Of a stretch of DNA of 64,000 nucleotides, positions 43,782 to 55,644 are shown in pieces. The notes beneath the pieces were generated by a model. The model was not told the DNA's origin and did no database searches. It was given only the letters and a program-made list of their open reading frames with translations. A program made the translations under genes and the position numbers. Numbering within the stretch: the stretch's first letter is position 1; every line of letters starts with the position of its first letter. Origin of the DNA: Acephala macrosclerotiorum (lineage: Eukaryota > Ascomycota > Leotiomycetes > Helotiales > Mollisiaceae); the NCBI GenBank assembly GCA_014904845.1, contig MU119311.1, positions 62,001 through 126,000 on the forward strand. The letters run 5' to 3'.

Positions 43782-46700
43782 ATGGATGAGCCTCCCGGAA
43801 GTATCCTGGGCGGGACCGCTATAGGCGGAAGGGCACAGAAGGATCCGCAGCATAGAGATTATACTATCGGATGGATATGCTCTCTCGAAATCGAAATGGT
43901 CGCTGCGCGTCTTATATTGGACGAGGAACATGACTCTTTACCAACACCCCTAGGAGATAACAACTATTATGCCTTTGGGCGCATTGGAAGACATAATGTT
44001 GTGCTAGCATGCCTATCAGAGGGTAGTCCTGGATATAGATCAGCTGCGGGGGTTGCAGCATCCATGGTGCGGTCGTTTCCAGGGCTGCGTTTCGGCGTCT
44101 TAGTGGGGATCGGTGGAGGCATCCCCGTCCTTAAAGACATTCGTCTCGGTGATGTCGTTGTTGGTAACCCTCAAGGCTCAATTGCTGGCGTCATACAATA
44201 CGATTTTGGCAAACGCAGTGATGGACAATTAAGGCAGGTCGGGGGGTTGAACAATCCGCCTCCTTCGCTAATGAACGCGATGTCAACTTTGAGACAGAGA
44301 GAGATGATAGGAAGAGATCCATCATTCATTCAAAACTTATCTGAGATAATCAGTTTGGATCCCAGATTGAACGACGTATTCGCATTCCCTGGAGCAGAGA
44401 ATGATCTTTTATTTGAGCCGGAGTATCTCCATGTTTCTCAAGATGGAACCTGCAATAATTGCGATCTCAGCCGCCTTGTACCTCGACCAGAGCGTTATTC
44501 GCATATACCCATGGTTCATTATGGCCCAATTGCCTCGGCAAACTCGATTGTCAAAGATGGAAAGTTTCGTGATAAATTGGCTGCTACGAACGTTCTGTGT
44601 ATCGAGGAGGGCGCTGCTGGCCTAATGAACGACTTTCCCTGTGTAGTGATACGAGGAATATGCGATTACTGTGACACGCACAGGAACAAACTATGGCAGT
44701 CATATGCTGCACTTGCAGCAGCAGCATACGCTAAAGACCTTGTCTATGCTATACCCGAGCATGGTACCGAAGCCTACGGCACTGTTGCTGACCTCTTTGA
44801 CATTGACATTGATGCTAATGATACGGAAAGCTCCGGAGGCTCCTCCTATGCAGGCTCCACACTCATTGGCAGCATCAACGAAAACCTTGTCGATCTTGCA
44901 CTTTATGAAGTAGCAGCTGCGCTCTCTTCTGAGCCAAGGTTCAAAACTCTGTGCACCACGGCCACTTTACGGATGACTAAGGTGGTTTTCGAGCGGAACC
45001 TAACGAGGATTCTCATAAAACTCTCAAGAGGAAAGCGAAAGGCTGCCCAGACCTCCCCGGAAAAGGCGATAGCCTGGCTCCTGGGTCGACCAAGGGCCAT
45101 CCACATTGCTGCTCAGGTTTACGGCATCTTAGCTCAACCCCAAACTACCGAAGAGCCGAGTCTCCGACTTGACGAAATTCCGGTCGCTCAACAAGAGCAT
45201 CTCATGCATTTTATATACGACAAATTCCCCGCGGTGCAATCTCCGCAGGCGCCGCCGATCATTGAGGAGGTGCGACCTGTTTACGAGGATGAAGAAGAGG
45301 ACGAGGGCGATGATGATGAGGACCCAAATGCTGAAACGCTTTCGAATCTTGGAGATCTTGCGAGGATTGTCTGCACGGGCGAGCCTTACCTTGAAGCGTA
45401 TAGCTCCTTCAAGAGGATAGTGTTTCCCATGGCGACTGACTTGATTGGTAAGGTTATTCGCCGGCATTTATCTTTTGAGAGCTCTGTGCAAGTGGTCAGG
45501 TGTAGGATTGACTGGCAGATTCTTGAATATCTTGCACTGGAAGCTACAAAAGTGGTCGATATGGGCTCAAAATTCACTCTCACCGGTGATATTGACGTCG
45601 CTTGTGCGAGTCGGCTCGAGGATTACATGTGCGAAGTCTGGAATACTGGTGCGGAAACTTTTAACACGGTGAAATCTGCGGTCGAAACACTTTTGGCGAG
45701 AACGGAGTCTTCTACACCAGGTCAGTACTACTTGGCGTCGTTCTAAACTTCCTGTTTTGAGACCCTCAGCACTGATAAATCGATGTTTGAGCCCTTGTAT
45801 GGTGGGAGAATAACCTGCTGACTGTTAGAAATCAGACATCGAGGCTGATAGGATGAAGAAACTAGAAGCCAAACCTCAGAGATTAGTTATATCTCTACAC
45901 CCAGGAAATGCTGATGCCAATGAAGAGTACGCACTTGTAACGATAGGTGGATCTTTCAGCCAAATCAAGGAGACTTTAGAGCAGTTAGCGTGGTTGGCGG
46001 CTACTCTACGACCACAAATGGACGACCATATCATGGTTTCAGATGTCGACTTCCGAGCTCAGCAAATTCAGCTTGACGACTCAGTCCAGACTGTCTTTCG
46101 ATTATCACTTTTCAATAAAGACCTGTCACCACTAGTCGATAGCAATGAACCAGGGCAATGTTGGACGACTCTTTTCTCACAAAGCGTCTTAGCTTATGGG
46201 TTTCCACTTCGGCCCCCTAACCGACCAGAAGGTATCCTTGGGCTTGAGATCCCCTTCCAGATTATGGCAGAGTTTGCAGGCACCAGATCGCCCATCATGG
46301 TTGGTGATCGCATTGTATTTGCAAGTGATACCCATTTGCTAGTCCCACAGGTGATGTTCGGAAAATCAATCCAATGGCACGTTCTCAGTGGAAAAGATCG
46401 ATTCGCACAAGCAGAATCGAGCCAGAAGGTATTAGATCCCCAACTGCAGACCTTGAGTCTAAAAGAGTTGATGGACTTGCGAGCATTTCTCGGCTATTGC
46501 AGCAATTCGGAAGTATTACTCGGAACAAGAGAGTTTAAGGACCAAAACTTTGCCCCTTCCGAAGTACCAGCTACTGGACCAAAGTTTGGCTTCAAACGAG
46601 AGGGCCCAATCGGTGCGGGTTTTAGCAAGACGGGCTCTGCGAATGTTGGTGGAACGTGGGTGTTCACCGGTGCCGAAATTGGTTGTATCAAGGGCGACCA

Positions 46701-47988
46701 GCTCACTCCAGATCAACGGGTCAAGCGAGCTAAACTCACACCTACTCTTTTATACGATGACCAACTGTGCCGGGCATTTCTCGTCTCAGAGTTGAGCATC
46801 ATCTTACAAATGGTCATGGCAGAGCTTAAGACTTCTCTGTTAGAGGAGCGGAGCTACCCGTATGTATCTCTTGATTCAGACGGTGGTGAAGCTGCGTATA
46901 AGGCTGTAGAGGCCGGACAGAACGTGCCAGTGCCTTTCCGGATTGGACCTCCACGCAATTTTTCTGAAGTTGTGGAGGACTACATATCGATTTTCGAACA
47001 AAGGAAACTTCAAACATCAGCTCGACGTGAAAGGTTTGAGGTCTCTATAAGGCACGGATTACGGGGTTGGGACTTCGCAGACCTGCAAGAGAAAAATTAC
47101 GAGTTCTTCGAAAACGAGCTCCCGAACGGATTTGCGGAGAATCCTCCAACATGGTGGAACCTTTTCGAAAATACAAACGTACTCATCATCTTCAGTAGGA
47201 ATACTGGCTGTCCCATACGGCGCGCCGCTGTTGAAGGGCAAGCCGCTTGCGATTCTTGGGCAGATATACCTATTAACGAACACTTGCTTCTTGCCAGTAT
47301 GACTCCTCTGCTGAGGCTCAGGCAGGTATTTTGTAAAAATAAAAGCAGATTCCGCGGTCGGTATATGCTTACGAACAAGCATGCATGGCAACGTCCCTCC
47401 GGTTCGAGGTTGTTCGAAAACTGTGCGGAAGGTGGCAACTGCAACCCAATGCAAACTTTGTCTGCAGTGCATATGATGACCAACTGGTTCCATAGAGACG
47501 GGCATCCTGGCAATATTGAGGATCCCAATATGGGCGCTGCTCTTTTTGCGGACAAGCCAACAAAATTTCCTCGCCGTGCTTGTCGCCTCACTGAGCCTCC
47601 ACCACCTCCGGCTCAAGGTCAGCCTCAACCTGCACCTCCAGCTGCTCAAGGCCAAGCTCCTCCGGCTCAAGCGCAGCCTCAGCCTCAGCCTCCACCGGCT
47701 CAAGCTCAAGCTCAAGCTCAAGCTCAGCCTCCAGCTGCTCAAGGTCAAGGTCAAGGCCAAGGCCAAGGTCAAGGTCAAGCTCCTCCGGCTCAAGCACAGG
47801 ATCAGCCTCAGCCTCCACCTCCAGCTGCTCAGGCTCAAGCTCAAGCTCAAGCTCTACCACCGGAGACCTCTTGGACAGCATCCTTTATATCACCCATGAT
47901 GATATATTTCGTCTCTGGTTGTATTATCTCGCAAATGGCGGTTTTGGCCTACCGAAGGGGCGTCGGCTTCGGGATCCTGCGAAGATGA
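43782..47988 (+). CDS. Large PNP/UDP-phosphorylase-domain protein with PQA repeat and C-terminal TM
   Basis: Two exons, 43782-45720 and 45836-47988, give 1363 residues. The 115-bp intron (GTCAGT to CAG, with CTGAC) joins P-D and keeps frame. ATG 43782 is chosen over a GTG eight codons upstream. Residues about 30-330 form a purine nucleoside phosphorylase / MTA-nucleosidase-like domain: DYTIGWICSLEIEMVAARLI, RFGVLVGIGGGIP, then IEEGAAGLMNDFPCVVIRGI and C-D-Y. Fungal NLR-type immune proteins often carry this domain, but no NB-ARC or NACHT P-loop follows. Next is an unassigned region with an acidic run (EDEEEDEGDDDED), then GILGLEIPFQIMAEFAG and LLYDDQLCRAFLVSELS. A Pro/Gln/Ala/Gly repeat (about 47590-47860) precedes one membrane helix (FISPMMIYFVSGCIISQMAV) and a basic tail. 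Likely a membrane-anchored recognition protein (inference). Confidence 0.72.
47590..47860 (+). repeat. Hexanucleotide-type coding repeat (Pro/Gln/Ala/Gly)
   Basis: Degenerate tandem CAAGCT, CAAGGT and CAGCCT units encode alternating Q-A, Q-G and Q-P with P-P-A breaks. Such tracts expand and contract easily, so alleles may differ in length. It sits between the folded part and the membrane helix, like a stalk. Confidence 0.8.
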
Positions 47989-48076
47989 AATTGCTAGTGT
48001 TGGGCCGTGATACATAGGGTTGAGAGCATGCTAGTAAGAAATCACATTTCAATTTCGTGATGAATAAGGGAAACTA

Positions 48077-48800
48077 TCAAGCAAACACCTCCTCAATCAG
48101 ATCCACTCGAAACCCATCCTTCACACAGTTTACAACCTGCCTTGTAGCTTCATCTGCCATGCCACCAGGACCACATACCAGAACAGTCGTCTGATAACCC
48201 ACTTTCCGAGGGGGTCTTATTACATTCCCAATACCCATTCTCCCGGCTTTCACTACTAGCGTTGTTCTTGGGGTTACCCTTTCGGCCTTTTGGTTTTCAT
48301 CATTAATTGCGTCCAACTTGTCCGTCAGAGAAGGGACCTGTGCACCAGAATGAATATTCAATCCCTTCAACCTTGTCCTTTTCAACAAGGAAATTCCGCT
48401 TCACGTGTTCGATGAGAGCCATTTCTCTGACAGACCAGGCAATGATGAACCGCATCGCCTTCTCCATAATCCCACGGCTCTTTCCAAAAATTTCAACTCT
48501 TTGAAGGCTCACGCTCGTGTATTCTTGAACAAATCAGAGGACATTTGTGATTCCGATGCCACCTACGAGACATAGGACAATGTCGGTGAGAAAGAGTGGC
48601 TGGAGCGTTGCTCGATGACCTGTGTAAGGGCCTTCGGTGTAGACTGATATTTCCATGCTAGAGCAAGAAGGCGAGGAGAAAAGGCGGCGTTAGAGAGCTG
48701 AAGTTATTCCCAAGTGTGTACGGATTAGAAAATGGATGGAGGTGCGGTCCTGGAGTTGAGTTTGGTGCCGGATTGCTGTTTGTCGTGTCCTTAATATCGA
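48077..48800 (-). pseudogene. Ferric reductase-like relic (FAD/NAD-binding half)
   Basis: The minus strand encodes the cytosolic half of a FRE-type ferric/cupric reductase. From about 48790, FLIRTHLGITSAL precedes a TAA. MEISVYTEGPYTGHRATLQP and LCLVGGIGITNVL follow, then TGA at 48534-48536, then FVQEYTSVSLQRVEIFGK, MRFIIAWSVREMALIEHVKR and N-F-L. A frameshift near 48330-48350 leads to KLDAINDEN, TTVLVCGPGGMADEATRQVV and the terminal DLIEEVFA at 48077. These are the usual NADPH-site motifs (G-G-x-G-I-T, C-G-P-G-G-M). The membrane half is missing toward the AT island at 49.2 kb. Two stops and one shift, so a pseudogene. Confidence 0.65.
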
Positions 48801-49935
48801 GTTTAGTTGTGAATCCAAGTCTGTCGTTAATGAAACAACGCCAGAGCCTTTCCTATCTTCTCCATTTGCCGTACAGTTACAAATAGAAGCAGAAGTATAG
48901 GTCGCGGGTGGTGATTGCCCCTATGTCTTCCAACCAGCAATATTAAACGCAAGACTTTCCCAAATCTTGCCCAGCGAAGGAAGATAAAGAAAGCTGTGCT
49001 GTCCTGGCCCAAACCCCCAAGCAACCCGTGGGAGAACAGTAACCTGCATAATATCACGGTCCAGAACTGCTTCCGCAATAGCCATCAAATTGTTTAAACG
49101 ATTTTAATAAGCAATGCAGTTTCTCAGCGGGTTCTGCAGCCGATCATCCTTGGACACGTAATAATATTACTATACTAGGCCATTTTACGCTTTTGTAAAT
49201 AAAAGAACTAAAAAACGTTTTAATTTAAATTTTAATAAATAATAATATTATTAAAATTAAAAAATTTAAAAAATTTAAAATTTAATAAAAAGTTTATAAT
49301 ATAATTAATATAATTACGAAATTATTATTTTAAAATCGATTTATAAATAAAACATTTTTATATTTAATATATAAAAAATATAATTATTAAATATAAAAAA
49401 TATAATTTCTTTTTTAAAAATACGTTTTTATTTTAAATATTAAAAAATTTATTAATTTATTAATTTTATTATTTATTAAAATTTATAAATGCAATAACCG
49501 TTTAACAAAAATGTAATATCTCATAGAAACATTATCAGCATAACAATTTGAAGCATAAGACTATCGAGAAAATTATTTAATCATATCCACGCCACTCATC
49601 TTTCTATCGAAATGATGAATGCAGGGTTGGACTTGCCCTAAGGACCCTGCACTTTCGGCCACCACCCAACCCCACCACCCTTGCCCGCTCTCACCACTAC
49701 CTCTGTACGAACCTCTACTCATTCCAAACCTCATGCAACAGCTCCAAATCAACCTTCCCAACCTCCTTCAAATAAGGGGTAACACCATCTTTTCCCCCAT
49801 CATCAAAACTCTCCTGCCAACCACCCCCTTCCCACCTAACATCCTCCCCTTCCTCTCCGTTCTTTTCATTTCTGGCAGCATTTTTCGCAGCAATAAACCT
49901 CGTCTCCCTTGCCGTATCGCCATTCCCAAAATACT
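48801..49935. other. Intergenic with AT island
   Basis: No gene recognised. AT island at about 49190-49490. The right part (49560-49935) is C-rich on the plus strand. Confidence 0.45.
49190..49490. repeat. AT island (RIP-like)
   Basis: Nearly all A/T, with residual CG pairs, between the ferric-reductase relic and the monooxygenase gene. Confidence 0.7.
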
Positions 49936-51866
49936 CTACCTATTCCTGCCAGCATCTTTCCTCCTCTCAAACACAAAATCCTCCCACCTAGGATCCCTCA
50001 AAATATCAAAGCGATGATGACCCGTCCCTGGCCACGCGATCGCCACCCTTTGCGCCTTGTCTCCCAGCTTCTTCCCATCAACGGAGTTTGTGGGGGAGTT
50101 GATGATGTGCTGTTTTACGGGCTTGAACCACGAATTGCAGGTATCGGTTGTGACTTTATCTTCAAAATAACTCGAGACGATAGCATTGAAATCCTTTGTT
50201 GCTTCAACGGAAGGGTTCAAGGAGGCGTAGGATTGGGTTTGGATCTTACGAATCACTTTCGCGATGTATGTAGCTGTTGTCTCAGCTTGGAGGGGGACGG
50301 TTCCTCCTTGGCCGCTTCCTTGTGCTTGGAGCAGAAAGAAATAATTCGGAAACCCCGGCGCCATAACACCAAAATACGTCTCTGGATAGCCAGGCTCAGA
50401 CTCATATCCCCATTTCTTGCGGAGATCAACGCCATCGAGCCCGGTGGTTGGGAAACGAGGGACGTAGCCACCTTTGAATCCTGTTGCGAAGATGATGGCG
50501 TCTACTTCTCTTGTTTTTCCATCTGATGTGACGAGACCGGTGGCTGTTGCGGAGACGATAGGGTCGGTGATATACTCAACATGGGGCTGAAGGAGCGATT
50601 CGAGGTATCCAGGTGCGGGAGTCAACCGCTTGCAGCCAGGTGCGTAGTCAGGTAGCACTCGAGCAAGCCACTCCTCATTACCATTCAATCGCTTTAGCAT
50701 CGTTCTCACAATCGATTCTCTTAGTGCCTTGTTCTGAGGACTTCCCTTGATAGACCCAGCGAGCGTACCATGGAACCCTGATTCAAGCGCTTTTCGATAC
50801 TTCAGGTAACTCGCGGGGTCTTCTGCCCACTGCTTCTTCTGCTCAGAAGTAAACTTCGGTCCGCCTGGTGCGGCAGCAGTTGCTTCATGCAGCTCAGCGC
50901 GGAAGGTGGGTGAGATCCAGACTTTGGAACGGACGTAATGATCGATATGTCCTACATCATTGACGAGATTTGGAAGTATTTGTTGTCCCGAAGCGCCGTT
51001 ACCGATGATTGCTACTCGTTTTCCTTTGTAAGTGTAGTTGTGATCCCATGCTGCGGTATGAATTAGCTCTCCCTTGAAATCGGAGAGACCGGGGATTGGT
51101 GGGAAGTGGATTTCGTTCAGACGTCCCGGTGCTGAGACGAAGAAATCTGCGTGGTCGGTGATGGTTTCTCCTGTGAGCAGATTGGTGACTTGAACTGCCC
51201 ATTGTGAGGTAGATGGGAGCCATGTTGCACGCGTGACTTCGTGGGAGAAGCTGATTTTGTCTCTGATTCTGTAGTCGGTGATTATGTTCTCATAGTACTC
51301 TTGGATTTCACTCTGCTTTGGATAGTATTCGGTCCATTTAGTGTTAGGCGCGAATGTTAATTCTGGATGACTTCGATGAGCAAGTGGTTGTAGGAGACAA
51401 AGCCAAACACCGAGTACGTACGGTAGGCATGTGATGGAACATCGCATCTGGTTCCGGGATATGTGTTGATAGCCCAGGTTCCACCCTGTAATGGATCAGA
51501 TCATGGGCTTCGTGAGCCCACGGAGGAAACTTACCACTCGATTATTCTTCTCATATACCTTGATCGTGTGATTCCGAACTTTCTTGGAAAGTAGTACTGC
51601 AGCTGCAACACCACTGATTCCAGTTCCGACGATGATGGTCTGTCTCAGTATTGGTCAACGACGCCTGAACACTGAAGAGTGGATTGCTCTCTCACTTTCA
51701 CGGGCCTGAATGGCTCATATGGTTGTGGGCTAGGTGTATACTTACCGGATGTGGTGGAGCTTGGGTTGAGATTGGCAACTACTTCATCGGGAGGAGACTT
51801 TGAAGACAGATGCTGCTGGATGGTCTTCAACCTTGCAGCCGCGGAAGATTCTCGCACTTCAGACAT
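49936..51866 (-). CDS. Flavin monooxygenase, Baeyer-Villiger type
   Basis: A 588-residue FAD/NADPH monooxygenase that would insert oxygen into ketones. Minus-strand exons are 51696-51866, 51535-51639, 51422-51485 and 49936-51362. Introns are 56, 49 and 59 bp with GTGAGA, GTAAGT and GTACGT donors. All three joins restore the expected motifs: TIIVGTGISGVAAAVLLSKK (FAD site), NNRV joined to GGTW, and DVPSHAY joined to QLTFAPN. FKGELIHTAAW matches the Baeyer-Villiger fingerprint F-x-G-x-x-x-H-x-x-x-W, followed by VAIIGNGASGQQI (NADPH site) and IIFATGFKGGYVP. The N-terminal 57 residues are serine/proline-rich. No lesion. It could serve a secondary pathway or steroid/ketone breakdown. Substrate unknown. 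Confidence 0.85.
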
Positions 51867-52820
51867 TATGATGCGCAGTTTGTGATGCTGTGTTTTGTAA
51901 CTTCACAGGAGACCGGAACTCGAGGAACAGAGCTTGGAGAATATGAAGCGCGGGGCTTGGAAGAACAGACGGAAGTGATATGATACAACTAAATATGAAC
52001 CTGCACGCTGTACAAGATAAGACTGAGTAATCAGAAAAGGCATGATACAACCATGAGTTGACAGACAAGCTTGCAGGAACGATCGCACTCGCATCGTCAT
52101 GTCCGATCGCCCTTGAGGAAGGAGCATCCATATCTTAGTAGCATAGAGAACGCAAGACAAGAAATGCAATTGCGAAAAGATCTTTAAAAATGACAACATG
52201 CCGTCGTATCCAGCCTTGCAAGATAGGGGGTAACTCGGGTCGAGGTCCAACTAACTGGCAGAGTGGATCATTAAATGGTGTGCCTCCATTGATATCGATT
52301 TCGATCATGAGTGGAGCGCCGGGGGATGCTGCATTCATGCAATGCAAGTGGAGCTGTAGGTGGCACTTCCCCGATCGCGGAGCGCCCCGCCGCAGGCTCG
52401 TCCAAAGGTGGGATGTCGGAAAATGCGACCAACGAATGGACGACCACATGCACAATAAGCTCGCCATCGGGATCCACCCTTGCGTTCCCCGGAGAGGGTG
52501 TTCGAGTCCCTCGGAAAGAAACGAGGCTGTGGTCCTTGTTCTGTGTGGGGAGTGGAGAGAAGCAGATCGGTCTGAACAATCGGAAGTGTAGATGAGTAAC
52601 AAAGGATGGAAAGACAAGAATTGTGGAGGTGTAAAGGGTACATGCTGTGCGTGATATTCCAATGTGCTGGCATGCTTTTGATTCAAAAACGAAAATATTG
52701 TCCAACTCCTTTGCGATGCTCGAATCTGTATCTATACTAAGTTCGAATGCTGAGCTGACTGCCTTGCCCAGTCATATACGGTTTTGCTGCCGATATAATC
52801 TTTTTGATCCCACTTGAAAA
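51867..52820. other. Intergenic, overlapping unsupported frames
   Basis: Open frames overlap on both strands at 52135-52705, the longest 183 codons, without motif. Probably the promoter of the monooxygenase and the 3' side of the MFS gene. Confidence 0.35.
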
Positions 52821-54855
52821 CTATTTTCGCTGCCCGAGTTTTGGGAGTTTTATGGGTAACGTCAGTGCGGTGCACACCACCGCCAATACTCCTGCCATGA
52901 TGAAGGTCGCTCGCAAGGATGAAGCGTATGAATCGATAACTTGCTCCCGATAATGAGGTTCGAGTCCTGCGATGGCTCTGACTGACTTCCGCACTTCTTC
53001 AATGACCTGGAACGAGATGTCAGCATGCGTTTTATGATCGGTGATGAATGGATGACCGACCATTGCTTTGTCGGGCCCTGAAACATTTTGCTCAAGATAG
53101 AGGTAGAGTGTGTTCTGCAAGACCAAACTACTCATCGCAACACCAAGCACCATACCCATTGATCTCCAGAGGACTAGGGTGCTAGTCACGACTGCTTGCT
53201 CAGCCTGATCAGAAACAGCGAGGACTGCCATGAATGTTGCGGGAAACATAAAGCCTTGCCCAATGTTTGACGGCAGGAGGCAAACAACATACACCCATCC
53301 AGGCCATCCTCTCTGCATCGACGACATTGCCGTGGTCCCAATGATCAAGAAGATGACACCAAGTACAAGGAGCCATTTCATGCGTCTGGTCCAGGTGATC
53401 AAGAAACCGGTCGCGGTACCCACACTAGCAGCAGCAATCGTTGGAATGATTAAACGGAATCCAGAGCTTGTGGCACTTTCGAGTAGAACTGCCTGGAAGT
53501 AGAGAGGGACATTGAATGTCACGGCATTCATGATGATAGCTCCAACAGAGTTGGCGAAAATCAAACCAGCTCGAGGATTGCGAGTGATGATGTTGAGAGG
53601 CATGATTGGAAGCTCGACCTTTGACTCAACGCGGATGAAGAGGGGAAAGCACACTCCAAAGATCACTAGGGAGGTGATAACAAAAGGATGTGACCAAGGG
53701 AAGACGTTTCCACCAAGGTTCTGTTCCAAAGTTAGCATGGCAAGTGAAGAGGACTTATGCACATACCAGTCCGAGAATCAGGAAAGTAATCGAGGTCGTG
53801 AGCAAGAATGATCCTTTGAAGTCGAACACTTTCATAGCTTCCAGTAGTGATTTCTTCGCAACGCCTTGTGCCAGTCCAAGCTTTCTTGGGACAACAAGGC
53901 ATACAATGCAAAGGACTAGCATTAACATCGGCACTTGAATACCAAACAACCACCGCCATCCCAGATGATCGCAGATCGCTCCCCCTAAAGCTGCCCCAAG
54001 AGCAGAACCAATGCCAAAGATGATATTGATGTAAGATTGATAAGCTCCTCGAATCTCAATCGGAACAAGGTCGCTGGTGATGATTGACCCCAAAGCCATC
54101 ATTCCTCCAGCTCCCAACCCACAAAAAGCTCTCGCGATAATGAAGCTCGTCATGCTCTGAGCCAATGCACACCAGAGAGTTGCAACCAAGAAGACGAATC
54201 CAGTAGCAACATACGGAGTCTTTCTGCCAATCGTATCAGATAGACGTCCGAAAATTGGTTGGAACGCTGTGGATGTGAGCAAGAATGCCGTTGACAGCCA
54301 CGATGCACTGTTGGAACTTTGAAAGTAGGAAGTGATCACCGGGTGACTCGAGACCATTAGTGTGGAATCGAAGCATCCGACAAAGTATGTAATCAGAATG
54401 CAGCTAAATATCAGCCAGAATTGCGAGATGCTGACTCCTGCGAGGTACGGAGACCTTAGTTTAATCTCAGCATCGTCCTCCTCCTCAATACTTCCGGTCG
54501 TGCTAGCGAATGATCTCCTCCTGATAGACCTCACATGACTTGGTGCTCGTGATCCTGATTTTATGGTGTTGTATCGTCGAGGACCACGGAGCATTGCCGT
54601 TTCCTGGGATTCGACCTCGATGCCCAAGCCAGTGGTGATAGACTCAGATCTACACAAGAGGTTGTCGAACTCGTTGGGGTCAATGTCCGTATCGTCGTCA
54701 ACCACAGTCTCGTCGCGAGACAAAGTGCCATTGTTCGGAGAAGTCCCATCTGGTGCTGACAAGAGAGATGTTCGCTCCGTGGTTTGACGAGAATCGCCGT
54801 TCTGCACCTGACGTGTACTTGGCTCCTGCGAATTCTCCATTCCGCCGACCATCAT
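52821..54855 (-). CDS. MFS transporter, 14-TM DHA2 / vacuolar basic amino acid type
   Basis: A 662-residue transporter. Minus-strand exons are 53767-54855 and 52821-53720. The 46-bp intron runs GTATGT to CAG with GCTAAC. ATG 54855 is the first good start. An upstream TTG is ignored. The N-terminal 125 residues are hydrophilic, acidic and serine-rich, as in vacuolar family members. The membrane part starts with LIFSCILITYFVGCFDSTLM and has motif A as FGRLSDTIGRKTPYVATGF. SLVLQNTLYLYLEQN precedes a large loop between the last helices. This fits the DHA2 group, nearest in feel to yeast Vba-type vacuolar transporters. A drug or amino acid substrate cannot be told. Codons and frame look intact. 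Confidence 0.85.
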
Positions 54856-55644
54856 CTTTGATTTCTGTTTGGAGCAATGATTTGGGGGCAAGTGAAACTA
54901 TGTATCTTAAAGGAATGAACACAAAATTCTCGTCGCAGGTGTTCGACGGCTCAATATGGGTGTTCCGACATGCAGCGGAGTCATTCCGTAGATTGGTAGC
55001 CGAAGACGAGGACCTAACTAGGACTCTGGAAATTAGTCAGAAGAGTGCTTAGCTATTCAAATTCAACCTACCTGGAAAGAAGTGCTCAAATGTTGTTTGA
55101 AGATATATTCATGGTCTGAAAATATAGAGGGAAGAAAGAAGAAGTGAGCTTGCGATAGGTGGGAGAAAGACTTGACTGGGATTAATAATAAGGTGGCGAA
55201 TCGCGAAAAGACGTCGGCCGCTAATAGCCTTTCGGCCAGAGCTTACCCTCATCTGCCCTAGCTTCTTTCTGTAGCTGCGCGTGACAGCGGTACAGTGATA
55301 TTTATGCCTCAGGCTTCAGCTACCTCTTCTTTTCACTAAAGTACCACAAGATCAAGGGCATTCATCAAGGCGGACTAACTTATGACGGCTTGGAGTTTAA
55401 TCTAATAATTAATATCTTATTATTCACTGAGCTTAGAGTTGTCCTCCGTACTCGAATTCAAAGTCCAACACCAGGTCATCGATGTCGCTTATTTTGCCGC
55501 ATCGGGACTCGCTCTTTTCACACCAGGCAATAAAGCCACACCCAATGACGCTTTCTGCATCTGAAACACTTCACTTCATCACTCTAACATAATTCTCATT
55601 CAGACTTCCAAAGTATTAATCCACATAACGTGAGATCCCAAATC
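54856..55644. promoter_or_regulatory. Divergent intergenic region (MFS / GH76)
   Basis: No gene recognised. It should hold both promoters. A 99-codon frame at 54753-55052 is antisense to the MFS start and unsupported. Confidence 0.4.

Noticed and set aside
47059..47881. Long minus-strand frames rich in Leu/Ser/Arg or Glu/Leu
   Set aside because: They are antisense readings of the Pro/Gln/Ala/Gly repeat of the PNP-domain gene.
45853..47988. A separate 711-codon gene
   Set aside because: A GT-AG intron with branch point joins it in frame to the preceding PNP-domain frame, so it is treated as exon 2. It would need confirmation by transcript data.
52135..52705. Open frames of 133-183 codons on both strands
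   Set aside because: Mutually overlapping, no motif, no consistent codon pattern.
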